DNA from: Neptunomonas sp.
Lineage (GTDB): Bacteria; Pseudomonadota; Gammaproteobacteria; Pseudomonadales; Balneatricaceae
Length of the DNA: 64,000 bases
Direction of reading: 5' to 3'
Assembly: GCF_016744175.1 (NCBI RefSeq)
Contig: NZ_JADGEV010000008.1
Location: 59,275-123,274, forward strand
Positions 9,190 through 17,456 of this stretch are shown one piece after another. The position numbers were made by a program, and so were the translations under genes. Each line of letters begins with the position of its first letter. Position 1 is the stretch's first letter. Below the pieces are notes generated by a model. The model saw only the letters and a list, made by a program, of their open reading frames with translations, was not told the origin of the DNA and searched no databases.

Positions 9190-9205
9190 TGTAATGTACA
9201 TTACA
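9190..9205. promoter_or_regulatory. Perfect 16-bp palindrome, candidate RpiR operator 2
   Basis: The sequence TGTAATGTACATTACA is its own reverse complement. It lies 40 bases before the RpiR-type regulator start and about 185 bases before dctP, where an autoregulator that also controls the divergent operon would bind. That RpiR proteins bind inverted repeats is known for the family; assignment to this protein is inference. Confidence 0.65.
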
Positions 9206-9244
9206 AACTTATTAAAGGGTTATTGATTACTGGGCATATTACTT

Positions 9245-10138
9245 ATGAGCGACATTCTAACCAAGCAAGACAACAGCCATACCATTGCTGAACTTATCCG
9301 TTCCCAGTTAAATAAATTCAGCCCAGCAGAAATTAAAATTGTTAACCACCTGCTGGCCAACTACCCAATGTCTGGCATGGTTTCTATCACTGAACTCTCG
9401 GAAAACTGCGGCGTATCAACACCCACCGTGATGCGCACACTTAAAAAAATTGGCTATTCGAGCTTCACTACATTTCAAAAAGAATTAAAAGAAGAGCTGC
9501 AACAAACGCTGTCTGACCCTATTACCAAGCATGATAAATGGGCAGCAGATGCACCAGAAAGTCATGTACTTAACCGAGTTGCAGACACCGTCACGACTAA
9601 TTTGCGACACAGCCTAAATCAAGTGAGCTATGAGCAGTTTGATGCAATTATTGATTTACTAGCAGAACAAGATAAAGCATTACATATTGTAGGAGGCCGA
9701 ATCACTAGCGCCTTTGCCCGCTATATGAATACGCATTTAGAAGTCATACGTGAAAATGTTTACATCTTCCCAGAAGCGGTTGCTCTGTGGCCTCACCATC
9801 TACTAAAAATCAAACCAAACGACGTTCTTATCGTCTTTGATGTGCGCCGCTATGAACAAGACTTGATTACCATTAGCCGACTAGCTAATGCGCGGGGCGC
9901 CAAGATCATTCTCTTTACTGATCAATGGCTATCCCCTATTGCTAGCGAAGCAATCCACACACTACCCATCCGTATTGAGGGTAAATCTGGTTGGGATTCA
10001 GGTGTCGTTACTTTGTTTTTTGCTGAAGCTATTGTGGTTGCACTTGAAGAAAAACTCTGGACACAAACATCCGAACGCATGCGAGAGCTAGAAGATATGT
10101 TCGACTTAACAGAACGCTTTAAAAAACGCATAGAGTAA
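9245..10138 (+). CDS. MurR/RpiR family transcriptional regulator (HTH + SIS)
   Basis: A 297-residue protein with the two-domain plan of RpiR regulators. Residues about 15-90 form the winged helix-turn-helix, with SITELSENCGVSTPTVMRTLKKIGY as the DNA-reading part (shown here over positions about 57-81). Residues about 130-270 form a SIS sugar-isomerase-like sensor fold, with ALHIVGGRITSAFA and LIVFDVRRYEQD. It is divergent from dctP and the intergenic region holds two related palindromes, so it most likely controls the catabolic operon and itself. The SIS ligand is unknown. The gene converges on the L,D-transpeptidase gene with only 18 bases between stops. Confidence 0.93.
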   Translation: MSDILTKQDNSHTIAELIRSQLNKFSPAEIKIVNHLLANYPMSGMVSITELSENCGVSTPTVMRTLKKIGYSSFTTFQKELKEELQQTLSDPITKHDKWAADAPESHVLNRVADTVTTNLRHSLNQVSYEQFDAIIDLLAEQDKALHIVGGRITSAFARYMNTHLEVIRENVYIFPEAVALWPHHLLKIKPNDVLIVFDVRRYEQDLITISRLANARGAKIILFTDQWLSPIASEAIHTLPIRIEGKSGWDSGVVTLFFAEAIVVALEEKLWTQTSERMRELEDMFDLTERFKKRIE

Positions 10139-10156
10139 TGAGAAAAACGGGATTAA

Positions 10157-10630
10157 CTACCACTCAATACGAATTGGAGTACCTACGCTGACTAGTTCCA
10201 TAAACTCATCAATTTCAGAATTAGTTAGCGCTATACACCCATTCGTCCAATTAAATTGCTGAGTTATAGAGGAAAACCAGCCAAGCCAATTCCGCTGTCC
10301 ATGCACCATGATAAAGCCTCCCGCTGAAAACCCTTTTTCTGTCGCTCTATTTTTATCCGCTTGGTTCGGGTAGCTAATATGCATAGCACGATAGAACGAT
10401 GAGTCTTCTTTTTTATAATCTAATGTATAAACACCTTTCGGTGTTTTCTGGTCGCCTTCCTGTTGTTTATGACCTTCAGGATTTGCACCAAAAGCTACTG
10501 GGTACTCCCTAATAACTTTACCATTTGATATCAGGAACATCTTTTGTGAAGATTTATTGACCTTGACTAAATCGACTTCTGCCATTGCACAAGTGGTCAT
10601 AAACAACGCTAGTAAGATTAGGTATTTCAA
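10157..10630 (-). CDS. L,D-transpeptidase family protein (YkuD domain)
   Basis: A 157-residue exported protein with a cleavable signal peptide ending around CAMA (residues 14-17). The rest is a single YkuD catalytic domain. The catalytic His110 lies in IMVHGQRN and the nucleophile Cys132 in the TNGCIAL motif, a Thr version of the usual [ST]xGC. Such enzymes form 3-3 crosslinks or attach proteins to peptidoglycan in the periplasm. The best start is TTG at 10630 with AAGGA about eight bases upstream. It has no LysM domain, unlike ErfK/YbiS, so it is a minimal member. It overlaps no other gene and is probably transcribed alone. Confidence 0.9.
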   Translation of the reverse strand: MKYLILLALFMTTCAMAEVDLVKVNKSSQKMFLISNGKVIREYPVAFGANPEGHKQQEGDQKTPKGVYTLDYKKEDSSFYRAMHISYPNQADKNRATEKGFSAGGFIMVHGQRNWLGWFSSITQQFNWTNGCIALTNSEIDEFMELVSVGTPIRIEW

Positions 10631-10684
10631 GGCATATATCCTTACAGCGATTCTGTGATTATTGTTCGTGTTCAGTTAACCGGG

Positions 10685-11587
10685 CTAATTCTTAACCGTC
10701 CCAACAGACTCTCTTTTCTTCAGCATGGCCATCAAACCCGCCAGAGTAATAAGCACGATACCAACCCACGTATTCCAGCCAAGGCTCTCTTGCCAAATCC
10801 ACCAGCCGAAGAGTGCGGCAAAAGCGACAGAGCCATAGGTGAACGGCCCTAACTGCCCAGCAGGTGCGTAACTGTACCCTTTACTTAATAATAGTTGTGC
10901 GACAGTCGATGTAGAAGCGAGAAGCATTAACCAACTAAGTTGTATGACTGTTGGCATTTGCCATACAAGTAATGCCGGCAGTGCAGATAAAGTTGCACTG
11001 AAAAAAGCAAAATAGAAAACAATACGCTGCGGGCTTTCGGTGCCAACCATCCGGCGAATCGTCACTTTAGCTAACGCGCCAAGCATAGCCCCGATAACCG
11101 CTATGATAACCGCAAAATTCAAGCTTCCTTCATGTGGATTAAGAACGACATAGACCCCAACAAAGCCAACCAGAATCGCAAGCTTTGCACGCCCACTGAT
11201 ATTTTCGCCTAACCAGTAAAGTGCTATCAATGGCATAAAAAACGGAGCTGTCTGTTTAAGTAACGCCGCTTGCGCTAAGGGCAAATGTCCCCATGAATAA
11301 TACAAACAGCTCATCGCGGTTACACCAACAGCTGCTCGCATAAAATGAAAGCGTAGCAAGTTTGTGCGAATCGCTTTTCTACCGTTTTTAAGTAACCAAG
11401 GCATCAATAACAATAAGCCAAAAAGATTACGTATGAATACGATTATTTCGGTTGGTAGTTCGTCACTAATTTGCTTTATAACCATTCCTGAAGAAACCAA
11501 AAAAAGTTCAGACAGTAGAATCAGTAAAGCACCTTTATAGATGGCATTATCAGTAAAATTGTTAGTCATAACGAGAAGAGCACCCAT
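10685..11587 (-). CDS. DMT superfamily transporter (EamA/RhaT domains)
   Basis: A 300-residue inner-membrane protein with ten hydrophobic segments arranged as two EamA repeats (about residues 15-145 and 160-290). It resembles the S-adenosylmethionine/riboflavin-type and general EamA exporters, for example FHFMRAAVGVTAMSCLYY in the first repeat and QLGPFTYGSVAFAALFGWW in the second. The substrate is not predictable. The start is uncertain: the ATG at 11587 lies inside the loop of a strong hairpin, and a second in-frame ATG at 11569 has no clear ribosome binding site either. It follows the PreP-like protease gene on the same strand with a 36-base gap. Confidence 0.88.
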   Translation of the reverse strand: MGALLVMTNNFTDNAIYKGALLILLSELFLVSSGMVIKQISDELPTEIIVFIRNLFGLLLLMPWLLKNGRKAIRTNLLRFHFMRAAVGVTAMSCLYYSWGHLPLAQAALLKQTAPFFMPLIALYWLGENISGRAKLAILVGFVGVYVVLNPHEGSLNFAVIIAVIGAMLGALAKVTIRRMVGTESPQRIVFYFAFFSATLSALPALLVWQMPTVIQLSWLMLLASTSTVAQLLLSKGYSYAPAGQLGPFTYGSVAFAALFGWWIWQESLGWNTWVGIVLITLAGLMAMLKKRESVGTVKN

Positions 11588-11598
11588 GCGGGTGCTCT
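11577..11598 (-). terminator. Strong hairpin between the PreP-like gene and the EamA gene
   Basis: A nine-base perfect stem (11577-11585 with 11590-11598) and a four-base loop follow the M16 protease gene on the minus strand. Only a weak T-rich stretch follows, so it may be a partial terminator. It also overlaps the first possible start of the EamA gene. Confidence 0.5.
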
Positions 11599-11623
11599 AT
11601 TGGCCTTTCCTTAAGTCATTTGA

Positions 11624-14539
11624 TTACAGCGAGATCACTTCAAACTGATCATCCAGTCCTTTGGCTTTCTCTACGCTGGTTACTGCAGCAATACTTGCCA
11701 ATTCAGGCTTAAGGTACTTTTCTGCCACTCGCTTAAGATCATCAATCTTTACATTCAGAATGCGTTGACGAAAGGCGCGGCGATGCTCTGGTGTACGCCC
11801 AAACAATGTGCTGTGATACGCACCTTTGGCTTCTCCCGCTGGAGACCCCGGTTTATCAATGGAGCTCACTACACCAAGAATAGCTTCCTCAAGTTTGGCT
11901 TCATCGTGATCATTCTCTAGCAACCAGCTTACAGAGCCGTCAAAGTCATCTAGTGTTTCTGTTAAGCGCGGATCGCGGTAAGAGAAGAAACGAAATACCG
12001 CTTCGCCGCTATCTTGCCCTGCTCCTGAGCCATATGCACCACCCTGCTCACGCACGGCGCGATGCAAGAAACCATTTCGCAAGAAGTCACCCAAAATGGT
12101 TAGCGGTGCTGAATCTTCATGATCAACAGGTACCGTGGGGTAGGCTTTTGCACAAAAGCTCACCTGAGTACTGGTCGTCCACAGTTGCTTAACAGTCTTG
12201 CGGGTTGCTTTAAGCGTTAAGCTAGAAGTAGCCGTTCCTTTAGATGTAGCCCATTGCTGGCTCATTGAAGCAGTGAGGGACTCTTTCTGCTCTGGCTCAC
12301 CTATTAATAAGAAGCGACGTGGCGCTTGTTTAATTTTCTCATGGATAGCAATCAATTTAGCAGACAGTTCTTGCAGCGCTGCAGGATCATCTAACTGCTT
12401 ATCCAGCTCTTTAACAAAGCGGATGCTTTCTAGTCCACGAGATTTTTGATCAACTTGCGCCGCTGGGCTTAGCTGCGCAGCCGCTGCCATAATAGCAAGA
12501 CTGTGTCCTTGCCCAGTGATGCTTTGCTCTTTACGGCTACGCTGTTGAGCGACTATCTCGCGCAAGCGTGTTGTCTCATCAAAGCGCGCCTCATTCAGCG
12601 TCTCATGCAGCAATTTTGTAAGCGCATCCTGATTATGCAGTAGCGCTTTACCCGATACGACAAAGTAACCATGAACGTTTTGCTCATCATTCGTCGCACC
12701 GCGCATAGTAGTATAGGCACTTACACCGCCAGAAACCTGCACGTGATATTGCTGGTTCTCTTGATAGGTTCTATCAGCACAACCAAGCTCTGTCATGCCG
12801 TAGTTAAACAACGGCATAATTTGCAATTCATCATCGCTCAGTTCAGGTAGATCAATGATGACCTGCTGATAAACCAGACCGTTTGTACCTTGGCCATACC
12901 AGTCAAGTGTTTGTCCGGCCAACGCTTGCTGCTCACTCATAGGAACATGCATTTGAGCCGGTACATCCTGTAAAGTCACTTTAGGTAAGATTGATTCATC
13001 ATCTTGTTGCATCTGACGTGCTTCAAGTGCAGCGGCCTGATCAATAACAAACTGTGTTTGCTCTTCAGACATTCCTGCTTTAATCACTTCGAGTTTTGCT
13101 TTTTCGTCTTGGCCTTTACGCTCTGTCATTTTGTTATCAGGGCGCATTGTCAAACAAACTCGGTGGGTATTCTCTAACAATAGTTCACGAATCATTGAAG
13201 GAATAAAATCAGTATCCTTAATCAACTCGCGTAACTCATCTAACACGGGGTCGAGATTCAAGAGTGCAATAGGGTCACCACGATGAATAGCGGACGACAC
13301 CGACGCCATGATTAAGCTCAAGCCATAAGGGTAACCATCGCCACTTATTTCACGTTGGCCCAATTCCAATTGGTGCAAGTGTGCTTCAACCATTGACTGA
13401 GGCACACCGTCTTCAGCAACACGCTGTAAAGTTTCTATTACCAACTTTTCAAACGCATCAGCATTACCGGGTTCGCTACCTTCTAGTCCGCACATAAAAG
13501 ACATCTGGCGGTTTGAATCTTCCAAGCCACATAACGGCGATGGCGCACTCCCTAACTCTGATGACTCTAATGCATAACGCAAAGGTGACGCACTGTTATC
13601 GAGCAATACACGTGACAGTAGGTGAGCCTTCAGCTGTTCTTTAAGGTCAATCGAGTGCCCAAGTAACCATGACATAACATGATGCGTCTTACCGGAAGTA
13701 TCATCTTCATCAAGTGCATAAGCTTCTTCAACTTTAACCGGCGAGAAAACTCTCTTTTCATCAGTCACTTCAATATTGATATCAAGCTTCTCAAAATTAC
13801 TAAGCGCCTGCTCTTCGAAGCGTGCTTGTAATTCTTTAGCAGGGATATTACCAAATGTCATAAATACAGCATTACTAGGATGATAATGCGTACGATAAAA
13901 AGCCAGTAGCTCATCATAGGACAAGTCAGTAATGCTATCTGGATCACCACCACTGTTGTAATGGTATGTCACCGTTGGAAATAAGTGCTTTGTCGCTGTT
14001 TGCCACAGTGTCGATACTGGCGAACTCATAGCACCTTTCATTTCATTAAGAACAACACCTTTATAAACTAAAGGTGACTCTGGATTATTCGCTTCTTCAA
14101 ACTCGACACGGTGGCCTTCTTGTGCGAAATCCAATGGATCTAGGCGTGAATAAAATGTTGCGTCCAAATAGACATCAAGCAAGTTAAAGAAGTCTTTACG
14201 GTTTTGGCTAGCAAATGGGTAGGCCGTCCAATCAGAACTGGTGAAGGCATTCATGAAAGTGTTTAATGAGCGTCGCGTCATCATAAAAAACGGATCTCGA
14301 ACCGGGTAATGCTCACTTCCACATAACGCCGTGTGCTCAAGAATATGCGCTACACCTTTTGAGTCCATAGGCACTGTTCTGAAGGCAACCAAAAAAACAT
14401 TTTCATCTTGATCTGCCGCAATGTGAAAATGCATCGCACCCGTGATCTTATGTCTGTATTCCTCTACATGGACATTAAGCGACTCTATTTTTTCTGAGCG
14501 GATAAATTCAAAGCTGGTATGAGCATTTGCAGCAGGCAT
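11624..14539 (-). CDS. M16C family zinc metallopeptidase (PreP/presequence-protease-like)
   Basis: A 971-residue protein with the full length of the M16C group, two M16 halves joined by a helical hairpin. The inverted zinc motif HxxEH appears as HILEHTALCGS near residue 65, followed by YPVRDPFFMM typical of PreP and falcilysin-type proteases. The far Glu ligand lies about 75 residues on, in the VVLNEMKGA region. The C-terminal half carries FRQRILNVKIDDLKRVAEKY. These enzymes degrade short unstructured peptides inside a closed chamber. No signal peptide is visible, so it should act in the cytoplasm. It is transcribed alone or with the EamA gene. Confidence 0.93.
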   Translation of the reverse strand: MPAANAHTSFEFIRSEKIESLNVHVEEYRHKITGAMHFHIAADQDENVFLVAFRTVPMDSKGVAHILEHTALCGSEHYPVRDPFFMMTRRSLNTFMNAFTSSDWTAYPFASQNRKDFFNLLDVYLDATFYSRLDPLDFAQEGHRVEFEEANNPESPLVYKGVVLNEMKGAMSSPVSTLWQTATKHLFPTVTYHYNSGGDPDSITDLSYDELLAFYRTHYHPSNAVFMTFGNIPAKELQARFEEQALSNFEKLDINIEVTDEKRVFSPVKVEEAYALDEDDTSGKTHHVMSWLLGHSIDLKEQLKAHLLSRVLLDNSASPLRYALESSELGSAPSPLCGLEDSNRQMSFMCGLEGSEPGNADAFEKLVIETLQRVAEDGVPQSMVEAHLHQLELGQREISGDGYPYGLSLIMASVSSAIHRGDPIALLNLDPVLDELRELIKDTDFIPSMIRELLLENTHRVCLTMRPDNKMTERKGQDEKAKLEVIKAGMSEEQTQFVIDQAAALEARQMQQDDESILPKVTLQDVPAQMHVPMSEQQALAGQTLDWYGQGTNGLVYQQVIIDLPELSDDELQIMPLFNYGMTELGCADRTYQENQQYHVQVSGGVSAYTTMRGATNDEQNVHGYFVVSGKALLHNQDALTKLLHETLNEARFDETTRLREIVAQQRSRKEQSITGQGHSLAIMAAAAQLSPAAQVDQKSRGLESIRFVKELDKQLDDPAALQELSAKLIAIHEKIKQAPRRFLLIGEPEQKESLTASMSQQWATSKGTATSSLTLKATRKTVKQLWTTSTQVSFCAKAYPTVPVDHEDSAPLTILGDFLRNGFLHRAVREQGGAYGSGAGQDSGEAVFRFFSYRDPRLTETLDDFDGSVSWLLENDHDEAKLEEAILGVVSSIDKPGSPAGEAKGAYHSTLFGRTPEHRRAFRQRILNVKIDDLKRVAEKYLKPELASIAAVTSVEKAKGLDDQFEVISL

Positions 14540-14825
14540 AGAAGTTCATTTTCCTTATTTTCATGAATCTGTAACAGGCACTAAGCACACTATTGTGCCA
14601 TGCATTAGGGAATTGTAACGGCAAAAGTAAACTTTGCGTATTAGATTTAGCTAAAGCTTACCGACTATTACCTATTTTCTTAAATATTTAGATGAACATA
14701 TGTTGCTTAAAATGCACACCAGTTTCTTTTAATGAACACATGACACGTTAATAAACTTTTAAAATACAGTTAATTAGCTTTTAAATGTGTAGAGTAAAAT
14801 GTTTTATTGCACTGCACAAAAATGA

Positions 14826-14854
14826 TTGACAGATAAAAGCTGTAATACTAATAT
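14826..14854 (+). promoter_or_regulatory. Consensus-like sigma-70 promoter of the phasin gene
   Basis: TTGACA (14826-14831) and TAATAT (14849-14854) are separated by exactly 17 bases. The -35 box matches consensus and the -10 differs by one base. Transcription should start near 14861-14864, inside or at the edge of the palindrome described next. The 348-base gap before the phasin gene otherwise is AT-rich with no gene visible. Confidence 0.7.
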
Positions 14855-14863
14855 AAACCCATA

Positions 14864-14878
14864 TGTTGCATTGCAACA
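14864..14878. promoter_or_regulatory. 15-bp palindrome over the phasin transcription start, candidate PhaR operator
   Basis: TGTTGCA and TGCAACA flank a single central base in perfect dyad symmetry just downstream of the -10 box. PhaR repressors are known to act on phasin genes and to favour TGC-containing sites, and a phaR gene is present at 34848-35354. The link to that protein is inference. Confidence 0.55.
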
Positions 14879-14911
14879 ATAGATAACTTGCTGCTTACCG
14901 AGGATTTTAAA

Positions 14912-15451
14912 ATGTACGAAGATATGATGAAAGACGTTCAAAGCAAAATGAAGCCTGTAACAGATATGGCTGAAATCAATAAATCTACTGCTGAAAAGCT
15001 TATCTCTCTTCAGACTGAATACATGACTGACTTGTTCAATTCAGGTCTAGCTCAGATGAAAGCACTAAGCGAAATTAAAGAGCCTAAAGCAGCTATCGAA
15101 CTTCAAGTTAAATACTTCAAAGACCTTGAAGCTAAGTTGACTAACGTTGCTGAAAAAGAAATCGCTACACTAACAACAGCTAAAGAACAGCTTACTGACC
15201 TCGTTGAGCAAGGCGTTTCAGACATGTCTGAAGTTCCTGCACTAGCTGACGTTACTAAATTCATGCAGACAGCTCAGGAAAAAATGTCTGAACTGACTGA
15301 CACTCCTGTTATGGCTGAAATGACTAAGTTCATGCAAACAGCTCAGGGACAAATGGAAGAAGCGGCTAAAGCTTTCACTCCAGAAGCTGCTGCAGCACCT
15401 GCTGCTAAAGCACCTGCAAAAGCTACTCGTAAAGCTGCTTCTACATCTTAA
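14912..15451 (+). CDS. Phasin family protein (PHA granule-associated)
   Basis: A 179-residue, almost wholly helical acidic protein of the phasin family, which coats polyhydroxyalkanoate granules. Two related helices repeat the core TKFMQTAQ (about residues 115-122 and 138-145), and the C-terminus is an Ala/Pro/Lys-rich tail like those of histone-like or PhaF-type phasins, though short. The ATG at 14912 is preceded by GAGG; a TTG 24 bases earlier is in frame but less likely. The gene has its own strong promoter and a terminator and lies about 18 kb from phaE-phaC, so it is probably a separately controlled PHA gene. Confidence 0.88.
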   Translation: MYEDMMKDVQSKMKPVTDMAEINKSTAEKLISLQTEYMTDLFNSGLAQMKALSEIKEPKAAIELQVKYFKDLEAKLTNVAEKEIATLTTAKEQLTDLVEQGVSDMSEVPALADVTKFMQTAQEKMSELTDTPVMAEMTKFMQTAQGQMEEAAKAFTPEAAAAPAAKAPAKATRKAASTS

Positions 15452-15496
15452 TTAAACAGTGTTAGGAGGGTGACTTGCTCTCCTAAGCAATGTTAG

Positions 15497-15525
15497 AAAA
15501 AGCCGCTTTTTGGAGCGGCTTTTTT
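15497..15525. terminator. Bidirectional terminator between phasin and ubiF genes
   Basis: A seven-base stem (AGCCGCT at 15501-15507, AGCGGCT at 15514-15520) is flanked by an A-run on the left and a T-run on the right. It can end both the rightward phasin transcript and the leftward end of the ubiF transcript. Confidence 0.88.
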
Positions 15526-15552
15526 ACGTTCAAAATTTAAGTAGTTACTTTA

Positions 15553-16761
15553 CTATTTTGCAAGAGTCGGGAGATTTCCTTCCAACCCCATAGCAAATGA
15601 CATGACCTTGCGCTTCAACGGAAATGCTTTTCCTGCAACACCCAAACCTACGTTTCTTAATAGTTTCAATGGCAACACATCATTACTAAACATGCGATAA
15701 AATAAATCCATTGCCTGCATCATCACAAGATTATGTTTACGCCGCTGCTTCTCATACTGAGTCAACACCGCCATTGTTGAGATATCATCTCCATTTGCCA
15801 CTGCATTAATAAGCACTTCAGCTAAAGCCGCTGCATCCAACAAACCAATATTGACACCCTGGCCTGCCAGCGGATGAATCATATGAGCAGCATCACCTAC
15901 CAGCGCAACACCGTCCTTAACATATTGTTGTGCATGCTGGCGCCTTAGAGGAAAGCTTCCACGTGCAAGCAAACTATCGATTGAGCCTAGAGCTTCAGGA
16001 AATTCATTAACGAGTTCTGACATAAATTGATCATCAGAACAGCGCATTAGGCGCTTTACTTCTGCTGGCGTGTTATACCACACCAGTGATGCCCTTTTGC
16101 CACTCAATGGCAAAAATGCTAATGGGCCTGTCGGTGTAAACTGCTGCCACGTTATATCTTCTTGCGGATATGCTGTCACAACCGAAGCAACCAGAGCTTG
16201 CTGTTCGTAATCCCATTTATGTACACCAATACCAACGGCTTGTCGCACTCGTGACTCACCTCCATCGGCAGCTACCAACAAACGCCCTACCAACTGGCGT
16301 CCATCCTCAAGCTCTATAATGCTGGAACCCGAAGAGTAATCAATTCGCTTGGTTTTAGCAGGGGTGATTAGATCAACATTATCCAACGCTTTCATTTGGT
16401 CTATGAGCGCTAGTTGTATTATACGGTTTTCAACAATATGGCCTAAATGATCATACTGAAGATTAAGCGAGTCAAACAACGTAGCTGCATGCTCTTCACT
16501 CGCTTCCCATACTTTCATTCGACGATAAGGGCACTCCCGCCTATCGAGAACACCTTGCCAAGCATTAATAGATTTAAGAATGTTCTCTGAGGCAATACTA
16601 AGCGCAGACACGCGTAGGTCATGTTCTTGCGTAGAATTAAACGGGGCTGGAAGCTGTGTTTCAATGACAGCCACTTTCAATGAGGTATGACCTAAAGCAC
16701 AGGCTAATGTGCCACCCACCATACCGCCGCCAACAATAACGACATCATAACTAGATTGCAT
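15553..16761 (-). CDS. ubiF: 3-demethoxyubiquinol 3-hydroxylase UbiF-like FAD monooxygenase
   Basis: A 402-residue FAD monooxygenase of the UbiH/UbiF/VisC/COQ6 family. The N-terminal FAD motif is VIVGGGMVGGTLACALG (residues 8-24), the middle motif DGGESRVRQAVG, and the late motif GDAAHMIHPLAGQGVNIG. Details favour UbiF over UbiH and UbiI from memory of E. coli UbiF: PYRRMKVWE, GIGVHKWDYEQQA, TWQQFTPTGP and ASLVWYNTPA all have close counterparts. UbiF adds the last hydroxyl in aerobic ubiquinone synthesis. AAAGAGAG precedes the ATG at 16761. It is a single gene, not beside ubiH-pepP. A Coq7-type alternative enzyme is not visible here. Confidence 0.85.
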   Translation of the reverse strand: MQSSYDVVIVGGGMVGGTLACALGHTSLKVAVIETQLPAPFNSTQEHDLRVSALSIASENILKSINAWQGVLDRRECPYRRMKVWEASEEHAATLFDSLNLQYDHLGHIVENRIIQLALIDQMKALDNVDLITPAKTKRIDYSSGSSIIELEDGRQLVGRLLVAADGGESRVRQAVGIGVHKWDYEQQALVASVVTAYPQEDITWQQFTPTGPLAFLPLSGKRASLVWYNTPAEVKRLMRCSDDQFMSELVNEFPEALGSIDSLLARGSFPLRRQHAQQYVKDGVALVGDAAHMIHPLAGQGVNIGLLDAAALAEVLINAVANGDDISTMAVLTQYEKQRRKHNLVMMQAMDLFYRMFSNDVLPLKLLRNVGLGVAGKAFPLKRKVMSFAMGLEGNLPTLAK

Positions 16762-16965
16762 CTCGACTCTCTTTAAAATTTTTCGTCATTATAACTGATT
16801 CCCACCTTCATCATATCTACAGTAACTATCTATAAATAGTAGAAAAGCTCTCTGGTAAGTGTTGCTCCAATAAGTCGAGAAAGCGGCCGTTATTAAGTAT
16901 GAGATAAATACCGGATGGGAGGAAAAAAATACTTTAGCAATTGATAGCATTGTCACTGGATAACG

Positions 16966-17310
16966 TTAAGCATGGTATGAGCAGCCCTCAATTAACACTT
17001 GGCCCTCATGCTCTCGAAAGCCATAAATAAGTAGACCTTGCTCCTTCCTTTCCTCCAAATCTACTTTCCATATCACTATGACGTGATCTGGATTTCTGTG
17101 TATGGCCACTAAGTCAGCTATCGTATGTTTACCATATGCGTCATAGCTTTCTTCAATTTGTCGATTAAACTCTTCTTCAGGAAAACTCTCGTCAATTAAA
17201 AAATGACAAAAGCCTTTGTAGTTTTTTTCATTCCATGAATTTTCGGTGTGTTCAGCCATTGGCCTTACTGTATCGAGAATTTCCTTATCGCTAATATCAT
17301 TCCATTTCAT
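16966..17310 (-). CDS. Small protein of unknown function, SnoaL/DUF4440-like in outline
   Basis: A 114-residue acidic, soluble protein. I do not recognise a named family with confidence. The pattern of N-terminal helices (residues 8-65) followed by three strands ending in IVIWKVDLEE and LLIYGFREHEGQVLIEG is reminiscent of the NTF2/SnoaL fold. AGGGGTG lies just before the ATG at 17310, which makes this start much better than an upstream alternative at 17379 that would add a 23-residue hydrophobic stretch. It is transcribed toward ubiF, from which it is separated by about 200 bases without other visible genes. Confidence 0.6.
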   Translation of the reverse strand: MKWNDISDKEILDTVRPMAEHTENSWNEKNYKGFCHFLIDESFPEEEFNRQIEESYDAYGKHTIADLVAIHRNPDHVIVIWKVDLEERKEQGLLIYGFREHEGQVLIEGCSYHA

Positions 17311-17456
17311 ACTCACCCCTCTAACTCTCAGTGAAGCTAACCATAAATAACAGTACCATAAAGAAATCTGCTGTAGCACAACCGGTAGGCTGTTAAGCTA
17401 ATGTACTCTCCTGCCTGTATAGAATAATTTTTTACTTTACGCTTTGGAGAGTTTAC

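Noticed and set aside
17310..17379. Longer N-terminus for the small protein at 16966
   Set aside because: Adds a hydrophobic stretch without a ribosome binding site, while the ATG at 17310 is preceded by AGGGGTG.
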